NCBI RefSeq assembly: GCF_003403015.1
Contig: NZ_QURL01000005.1
Location: 310,001 to 374,000 of the forward strand
Direction of reading: 5' to 3'
Origin: Fulvimarina endophytica
Lineage (GTDB): Bacteria; Pseudomonadota; Alphaproteobacteria; Rhizobiales; Rhizobiaceae
Length of the DNA stretch: 64,000 nt
Positions 59,297 through 64,000 of this stretch are shown here, one piece after another (position 1 is the stretch's first letter; each line of letters begins with the position of its first letter). The notes beneath the pieces are model-generated. The model was given only the letters and a program-made list of their open reading frames with translations, did no database searches and was not told the origin of the DNA. A program made the position numbers and the translations under genes.

Positions 59297-60091
59297 TCAG
59301 AAGAAGCTTCTGACGAGCGATCCGACGAGCAGGTTCCAGCCGTCGATCAGCACGAAGAACAGGATCTTGAACGGCAGCGAGATGATCGTCGGCGGCAGCA
59401 TCATCATGCCCATGGACATCGTGAGGGTCGCGACGATCATGTCGATCACGAGGAAGGGCAGGACGATCAGGAAGCCGATCTCGAAGCCGCGGCGCAGTTC
59501 CGAAATCATGAAGGCGGGAACGAGAACGCTCAGCGAGATGTCCCGCTCGTCCGTGGCGCCCTGCTCTTCCGGCTGGACGCGGCTGCGATCGTTGGCCGCC
59601 GCGATATCGGAGAACAGAGCGAGGTCGGAGGGACGGACCTGGGTCAGCATGAAGTCCTTGAACGGATCGGAGATGCGATAGAACGCCTCCTCCTCGTCGA
59701 TCTCGTTCTCCAGAAGCGGCTGCAATCCGTCTCGCCATGCCTGATCGAAGGTCGGCGCCATGACGAAGAAGGTCATGAACAGCGACAGGGAGATGATGAT
59801 CAGATTGGCGGGGGTCGTCTGAAGGCCGAGCCCCGTGCGCATGATCGACAGGGCGATCACGATGCGGGTGAAGGCCGTCACCATCACGAGAAGGCCCGGC
59901 GCGATCGACAACACCGTGAGGATGCCGAAGAGCTGGATGATGCGCCCCGACATCGTCCCGTCGCCTTCCGGAATGAGTTCCGAAAGCACCGAGCCGCTCG
60001 TGACCTGAGCCCGTGCGACGGCCGTGAGACCGAGAAGGGCGAGGAGCACGAGCGCGACTTTGAGCGCGCCGCGCGAAAACGACCGGCTCAT
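59297..60091 (-). CDS. fliP: Flagellar export apparatus protein FliP
   Basis: An inner-membrane component of the type III flagellar export gate. From ATG 60091 it has 264 residues: a signal peptide (about 1-28), then TM segments with the family blocks QLFGILTVLSIAPGLLVMVTAFTRI and FMISELRRGFEIGFLIVLPFLVIDM, and KILFFVLIDGWNLL at the end. It overlaps the fliL stop by 4 nt (ATGA). It is the last gene of the minus-strand flagellar series and is convergent with mcm, only 37 bp away. The upstream fusion of frames to 60709 is an artefact. Confidence 0.95.
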   Translation of the reverse strand: MSRSFSRGALKVALVLLALLGLTAVARAQVTSGSVLSELIPEGDGTMSGRIIQLFGILTVLSIAPGLLVMVTAFTRIVIALSIMRTGLGLQTTPANLIIISLSLFMTFFVMAPTFDQAWRDGLQPLLENEIDEEEAFYRISDPFKDFMLTQVRPSDLALFSDIAAANDRSRVQPEEQGATDERDISLSVLVPAFMISELRRGFEIGFLIVLPFLVIDMIVATLTMSMGMMMLPPTIISLPFKILFFVLIDGWNLLVGSLVRSFF

Positions 60092-60687
60092 TCGACGACC
60101 ATGGCCTGGATCAGATAGTCGACGATCGCGGGCGAGCGCAGCTTGGCCCGCTCGCGCAGGTCGTCGCGCAGGTGAAGCAGGCCTCGCGTCCCCTCGATCT
60201 GCGCGATCTGGAGCGAGCGCGCGAAGGTGAGCGTATCGGCCTCGATCTCGGCTGCGAGAACGGTCGGATCGATCTCGTCGTCCTGCCGCAGGATGATCGA
60301 GGCTTCGATCCGGATCCACGTGCCGGAGGGATTGTAGAGATTGGTGAGGACCGGCTTGAGGGCGACCACCTGAAGCGGCTTTTCCTCTTCGGCGGAAACC
60401 TCGGCGAGCGTCTCCTCGCCATGGGCACCCGCTGCCGGCTTGTCGTGGCCGGACGAAGCCTTCTCGCCCTCGGGCGCGGCCGCATGCCCGTCGGGTGCAG
60501 CAGCCTTGTCCGCGGCCTTCGCATCCGCGGTCTCGGCGGGCGCATTCGATCCGCCGAGAAGGAAGCCCATGGCGACGCCGCCGCCTCCGCCGACGAGAGT
60601 GACGACCACGAGCGCGAGGATCAGGGGCATCATGCCGCCCTTCTTCGCCGTACCGTCCTCGATCTGCAACTGGTCGGTCTCGTCCAT
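60088..60687 (-). CDS. fliL: Flagellar basal-body protein FliL
   Basis: A single-pass membrane protein that sits around the stator. The 199 residues comprise a short cytosolic start, one TM segment (about 20-44), an Ala/Glu-rich low-complexity linker (about 50-100) and the periplasmic FliL domain (about 105-199, LQVVALKPVLTNLYNPSGTWIRIEASI and the C-terminal VDYLIQAMVVE). A GGAAGGGC ribosome-binding site precedes the ATG. A 250-bp gap separates it from fliQ, so fliL-fliP probably has its own promoter. Confidence 0.92.
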   Translation of the reverse strand: MDETDQLQIEDGTAKKGGMMPLILALVVVTLVGGGGGVAMGFLLGGSNAPAETADAKAADKAAAPDGHAAAPEGEKASSGHDKPAAGAHGEETLAEVSAEEEKPLQVVALKPVLTNLYNPSGTWIRIEASIILRQDDEIDPTVLAAEIEADTLTFARSLQIAQIEGTRGLLHLRDDLRERAKLRSPAIVDYLIQAMVVE

Positions 60688-60721
60688 TCGAGAGCCCTTC
60701 CGATAGCAACTGCCCAGCCGG

Positions 60722-60742
60722 ACGGCGTCCTCATGACGCCGT
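60722..60742 (-). other. Hairpin upstream of fliL
   Basis: A perfect 8-bp stem, ACGGCGTC at 60722-60729 and GACGCCGT at 60735-60742, with a 5-nt loop. It lies in the fliL leader or at the end of the fliQ transcript. Confidence 0.35.
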
Positions 60743-60935
60743 GTCCCGATAGTTTAAGGAAGTCTTAAGTCGGATAACTGATCTCAGCCTGACCGGGCAT
60801 AGCGAAGGTCCTCCAGGCCGTCAGTTGAGGCCGCGCCTGATGCGCAGCCCGGCATGCGCCGACGATCACCCGGTCTCCGGCCGTGCGGCCGTTCGGTGCC
60901 TGCGGCAGGTCTTTCGGCGGCTCGGACGCGTGTCC

Positions 60936-61214
60936 TCAGCGCTCGACGTCGAAACCCGTCTCGATCCGCGAATAGGCTTCCTGGGTGAAGGCATAGACCT
61001 GCGCCCCGGTGAACGAGGCGGAGATGCCGATCACGATGAAGATCGCGAGGATCTTCGGCACGAAGGTCAGCGTCATTTCCTGGATCTGCGTCAACGCCTG
61101 GAAGAGCGCGATGACGATGCCGACGATCATCGCCGCGGCCACGGCCGGCGTGCTGGCGATGACGATGGTCCAGATCGCTTCCTGGACGATGTCGATGGCG
61201 TCGGCCTGGTTCAT
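60936..61214 (-). CDS. fliQ: Flagellar export apparatus protein FliQ
   Basis: A two-TM export-gate component, 92 residues. The VAAAMIVGIVIALFQALTQIQEMTLTFVPKI block is characteristic. A GAAGG-containing ribosome-binding site precedes the ATG. It follows flgD by 108 bp. In related rhizobia fliQ is usually followed by flhA and fliR; here it is followed by fliL-fliP. Confidence 0.95.
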   Translation of the reverse strand: MNQADAIDIVQEAIWTIVIASTPAVAAAMIVGIVIALFQALTQIQEMTLTFVPKILAIFIVIGISASFTGAQVYAFTQEAYSRIETGFDVER

Positions 61215-61322
61215 GGTGCAGCCTTCATAGCTTCGGCGATGGAGCCGGTGAACGAGTGTCGAGGCGCATCATGCGCCCGATCATCGATGACGACGCGGGT
61301 TCCGCGCCGAATGGTCCGGATG

Positions 61323-61733
61323 TCAGGCGACGGACACGCCGTCGCCGAGCATGACGGTCTTGCCGCCTTCGAGCGTCGCCTGGATCCCGCCGCCCACCGC
61401 GCGGATGCTGGCGACCGTGCCGGACAGCGATCCATCGGACGAGGAGAGCGTGCGGCCGATCAGGGCGTCGGCCTGGGTCAGCGCGGACACCGTCATCAGG
61501 CTTTCGAGCCGGTTGTTGGTCTGGATCGACTGCTCCACATTCGCGAAGGTCGCGAACTGGGCGATGTATTCGGTCGATTCCGCCGGCTTGAGCGGGTCCT
61601 GATTCTTCATCTGCGTGACGAGGAGCTTCAGGAAGGCATCATAATTGAGATCGGCCTTGGCGCTCTTGGCGAGCTGGCTCTGCTGGGCTGAAGATTGCGC
61701 GGCGCCCGCGCCGCTGGTCGGCGCGACGCTCAT
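61323..61733 (-). CDS. flgD: Flagellar hook assembly protein FlgD
   Basis: The hook cap protein. The 136 residues are short but normal for alphaproteobacteria. It has the conserved N-terminal block DAFLKLLVTQMKNQDPLKP and EYIAQFATFANVEQ, and a short C-terminal beta region. A GGAGGAATG ribosome-binding site precedes the ATG. Its start overlaps the flbT stop by 4 nt. Confidence 0.93.
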   Translation of the reverse strand: MSVAPTSGAGAAQSSAQQSQLAKSAKADLNYDAFLKLLVTQMKNQDPLKPAESTEYIAQFATFANVEQSIQTNNRLESLMTVSALTQADALIGRTLSSSDGSLSGTVASIRAVGGGIQATLEGGKTVMLGDGVSVA

Positions 61734-62206
61734 GACATTCCTCCAACAACCAGCCGGGGCTTGACGGTCTCCTGCTGGACCGGGCGCCCGCTATTGGGGC
61801 GGACCACGTTGCGCTCCGGCCGACCGAGGATGCGGTCTTCGATCGGGATGAGCGTGCGCAGGCACTTCAAGGCTTCGAAACTGCGCCCGCGCTCCACCAT
61901 GTCGTGCATGTCCTGGAGTCCGGCCAGGATGTCGCGGTTCGAATAGGTCTTCAGCATGGTCGCGAGCGACCGGGCGAAGAGCGAACGCGACTCGTCCACA
62001 TTGGCCGGATCCATCAGCATCATCTGCACGATGAAGTAGAGCTGGCGCAGGGGGGTCGTGGCGTCTTCGGCCTGCATGACGTGGCTTTCGAGAAGAAAGG
62101 TCACGTCGTTCAGGAATTCGAGCGTGGTCTTCCGGTCGGCCTTCACGACCGCCCCGTTGACGAAAATCCGTTCGCCGGCCCGCAGCGAGATCCGCAGCGT
62201 CGACAT
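61730..62206 (-). CDS. flbT: Flagellin synthesis repressor FlbT
   Basis: A post-transcriptional regulator that in Caulobacter binds flagellin mRNA and destabilises it. Starting at ATG 62206 it has 158 residues with the family start LRISLRAGERIFVNGAVVKADRK and the block LLESHVMQAEDATTPLRQLYFIVQ. Its ATG overlaps the flaF stop by one base. It forms a flaF-flbT pair within the hook gene series, which is diagnostic for alphaproteobacteria. Confidence 0.93.
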   Translation of the reverse strand: MSTLRISLRAGERIFVNGAVVKADRKTTLEFLNDVTFLLESHVMQAEDATTPLRQLYFIVQMMLMDPANVDESRSLFARSLATMLKTYSNRDILAGLQDMHDMVERGRSFEALKCLRTLIPIEDRILGRPERNVVRPNSGRPVQQETVKPRLVVGGMS

Positions 62207-62553
62207 CAGTTCAGACCATCGCGGATCATGCGGGAGACTTCGATGATGCCCTTGAAGTTGGTCGACCGACCCGCCCGGATGGCCTCGGCCTCGTTCATGA
62301 TCCACAAACCGATCGAGATCAGCTCGGCACGCAGTTCCTGCGGCAGGCCGTTCTCGGCCTGTCCGAGATCTTCCACGAGGATCGCCCAGAGGCTGCGCGT
62401 GATGTAGATCGCCTCGATGGCATCGCGGCTGCGCGGGCCGTTCTTGGCGGCGCGTTCGAGAAGTGCGATCGAGTGATCAAGGGCCTGGCGCTCGCGCTCG
62501 CGTGCGTCGACCGCCGTATCCTGAGCGACTTCCGCATATGAAAACTGATACAT
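62206..62553 (-). CDS. flaF: Flagellar biosynthesis regulator FlaF
   Basis: It promotes flagellin translation or secretion opposite to FlbT. From ATG 62553, with an AAGGGG ribosome-binding site, it has 115 residues with MYQFSYAEVAQDTA and LWAILVEDLGQAENGLPQELRAELISIGLW, the FlaF hallmark. An in-frame extension to 62595 lacks support. It lies 108 bp after flgL. Confidence 0.93.
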   Translation of the reverse strand: MYQFSYAEVAQDTAVDARERERQALDHSIALLERAAKNGPRSRDAIEAIYITRSLWAILVEDLGQAENGLPQELRAELISIGLWIMNEAEAIRAGRSTNFKGIIEVSRMIRDGLN

Positions 62554-62661
62554 CGAAACCCCTTGGTATGCGTTTCCATGCCGGGACCGGACCATGGATC
62601 ATTCTGTTGCGGCAGCTTCCCTAAGCGACGGCACCATCGCGGGAAGCAGAGCGGACTGCAC

Positions 62662-63735
62662 TTACAGGTAGTTGAGAATGCTGAGACGCGAGATCCGCGC
62701 GGTCAGCGCGTAGGACGCTTCCAGATTGTTGGTCAGGTTCGTGACCCGGATCGCGGCCTCGTACGAATCGACTTCCTCCTCCTTGCCGATCGCGACTTTT
62801 AGGATAAAGGTCTGCGCCTTCAGTCCGTCGTTCGCGCGGCTGATCCGCTCCTGGCCGATGCCGATCTCGGATCTGAGATCCGTCACCTGCGATAGGCCGG
62901 TGGACAGAGTCTCGACGGAACGACTTGTGAGAACCTGACGGGCTTCGTCGCTGAGACTTTCGCCGCTGAGATTGGCCAGCATGGCGTAAGATTTCATCAT
63001 GTTGCGGAAGCCGTCGTCGTTCGCCGAGGCGGAGGTCGTGATGAGATCGCTTTCGCCGATCCGCGCCTGGGTCTGGCTGCTGGAGGCGTTCGACCAGTGC
63101 AGATCCCAGGTGTTGAGGGCCGGATCCGTATTGCCCGTGACGAACAGCGCCGCGAATTCGTTGTCGAGGAAGCTCTTCATCTGATCGGCGGTGACCAGCG
63201 AGGGATCGCCGCCCGCATTGGCGGTCACGAAGGTCTGCCAGGCCGTGTCGACTGTGCCGGAGGCCTGGGAGGTGGCGTAGTCGTTGACGATGTCGCTTTT
63301 CATCGGCACCGTATCGGTCTTCCCGCCGCCGAACAGGTAGCGCGACCCGTACGAACTGTTGAGAACGCCGACGAGCTGGCCGATATTGGCGAGAGCCAGG
63401 CGGCGGTTGGTCGCGATCCCCTCGTCGGTCGAGCCGTTCGAGATGATCGAGGACATGAGGTTCTCACCGGAGCCGGCCGCCGTTTCGAGAACGGCCTGCA
63501 TGGTATCGAAACGCTGGGCGATCGAGGTGTTCGCGCCTTTGAGCTTCTCGATGTTCGACATCTCGGCGCGCATGGATATGGTCCGGCCGACCGTGACGCC
63601 GAGGGCTTCGCCCACATCGGCGAAGCGGCCCGTCGCCACCTGCTTCTGGGCGATCGTCAGCTCCTGCTGGATGCGCGAAACCGAATTGCGGGGCGCTGCC
63701 GAGAGCGAAAAGGACGAGACGAGAAAATTCGTCAT
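62662..63735 (-). CDS. flgL: Flagellar hook-associated protein 3 (FlgL)
   Basis: A junction protein between hook and filament. The 357 residues have a flagellin-like N-terminal helix (about 1-140) and C-terminal helix (about 265-357, ending in the ASYALTARISRLSILNYL block), with a variable middle part. It is 23 bp after flgK and surely co-transcribed. The ribosome-binding site is not strong. Confidence 0.93.
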   Translation of the reverse strand: MTNFLVSSFSLSAAPRNSVSRIQQELTIAQKQVATGRFADVGEALGVTVGRTISMRAEMSNIEKLKGANTSIAQRFDTMQAVLETAAGSGENLMSSIISNGSTDEGIATNRRLALANIGQLVGVLNSSYGSRYLFGGGKTDTVPMKSDIVNDYATSQASGTVDTAWQTFVTANAGGDPSLVTADQMKSFLDNEFAALFVTGNTDPALNTWDLHWSNASSSQTQARIGESDLITTSASANDDGFRNMMKSYAMLANLSGESLSDEARQVLTSRSVETLSTGLSQVTDLRSEIGIGQERISRANDGLKAQTFILKVAIGKEEEVDSYEAAIRVTNLTNNLEASYALTARISRLSILNYL

Positions 63736-63758
63736 GGGTGCTACGTGACCTCTCTCGG

Positions 63759-64000
63759 TTACCGGATGGCCAACAGGCTGTCGAACATGGAGTTGACGGT
63801 CTGGATGAGCTTGCTCGAGGCCTGATAGGAGCGCTCGAGATCGAGAAGATGGGTCATCTCCTCCTCGATATTGATGCCGGTCGTGCTGGACAGCACCTCA
63901 CGGGCTCTGGCGACCATGGTCGTCTGATAGGACGCGTTCTCGCGCGCGGTCCCGCGCACGCCTTCGAACCAGGCCATGGAGCCGCTCGAGAAGTCCGAAA
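63759..64000 (-). CDS. flgK: Flagellar hook-associated protein 1 (FlgK), C-terminal end only
   Basis: The frame enters from the right edge and stops at 63759, so only about 80 C-terminal residues are visible. They include MAWFEGVRGTARENASYQ and the flagellin-type C-terminal helix EEEMTHLLDLERSYQASSKLIQTVNSMFDSLL, diagnostic for FlgK. An internal ATG (63977) should not be taken as the start. Confidence 0.92.
   Translation of the reverse strand, partial: SDFSSGSMAWFEGVRGTARENASYQTTMVARAREVLSSTTGINIEEEMTHLLDLERSYQASSKLIQTVNSMFDSLLAIR

Overview
The window is about 64 kb of GC-rich chromosome from an alphaproteobacterium, most probably a member of the Hyphomicrobiales (Rhizobiales). Pointers are the FlbT/FlaF flagellar regulators, a HWE-family sensor kinase, SH3b/DUF1236 secreted proteins, the rpmI-rplT-pheS-pheT order and a malate-thiokinase serine cycle. 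An Aurantimonadaceae-like marine or methylotrophic lineage would fit, but the genus cannot be fixed from sequence reading alone. I see no rRNA, CRISPR array, prophage or recognisable insertion sequence. Coding density is high.

Layout. Positions 1-5,015 (+) hold the end of tilS, then ftsH and glmM. 5,146-5,808 (-) encodes an SH3b/DUF1236 secreted protein. 6,172-10,989 (+) is a complete branched-chain amino-acid-type ABC transporter (livG, livF, livK, livH, livM). 11,190-13,716 (-) is maf-aroE-coaE followed by a very small gene with its own promoter-like sequence, an extreme Shine-Dalgarno and a terminator. 13,932-17,639 (+) is a 5-oxoprolinase-type hydantoinase. Then come guaB (-), adenosine kinase, a MepA-type endopeptidase, glucokinase, a methyltransferase-like protein, a HWE kinase with its response regulator, gshB, a second SH3b protein and yifB/comM (all +). 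30,149-35,513 (-) is a translation block (rpmI, rplT, pheS, a 4-TM protein, pheT). It is followed by a DUF192 protein and a double cold-shock-domain protein (-), a Ser-rich secreted repeat protein, gloA, an M15-type lipoprotein peptidase and tRNA-Glu(UUC) (+).

The metabolic heart is 41,074-59,259 (+). First come serine-cycle genes: ppc, a LuxR-type regulator with a degenerate receiver, mcl, mtkA, mtkB, a hydroxypyruvate/glyoxylate reductase and glycerate kinase. After a small dioxygenase interlude comes the propionyl-CoA to succinyl-CoA branch: pccB, a YghU-like GST, a hypothetical protein, pccA and methylmalonyl-CoA mutase. Together these would convert glycerate, phosphoenolpyruvate, oxaloacetate and malate to malyl-CoA, split that into glyoxylate and acetyl-CoA, and return propionyl-CoA to succinyl-CoA. 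That is the logic of C1/C2 assimilation by a serine cycle joined to an ethylmalonyl-CoA pathway. Serine-glyoxylate aminotransferase, glyA and the tetrahydrofolate C1 genes are not in this window. 59,297-64,000 (-) is part of the flagellar cluster (flgK, flgL, flaF, flbT, flgD, fliQ, fliL, fliP).

The observations most worth following are these: (1) a 25-codon gene at 11,270-11,347 whose leader is complementary to about 17 nt of the 16S rRNA 3' end; (2) the serine-cycle regulator that lacks the phospho-acceptor Asp; (3) a 60-bp imperfect, possibly structured direct repeat on both sides of an intradiol-dioxygenase gene; and (4) shared palindromic or 11-mer motifs upstream of ppc and mcl.
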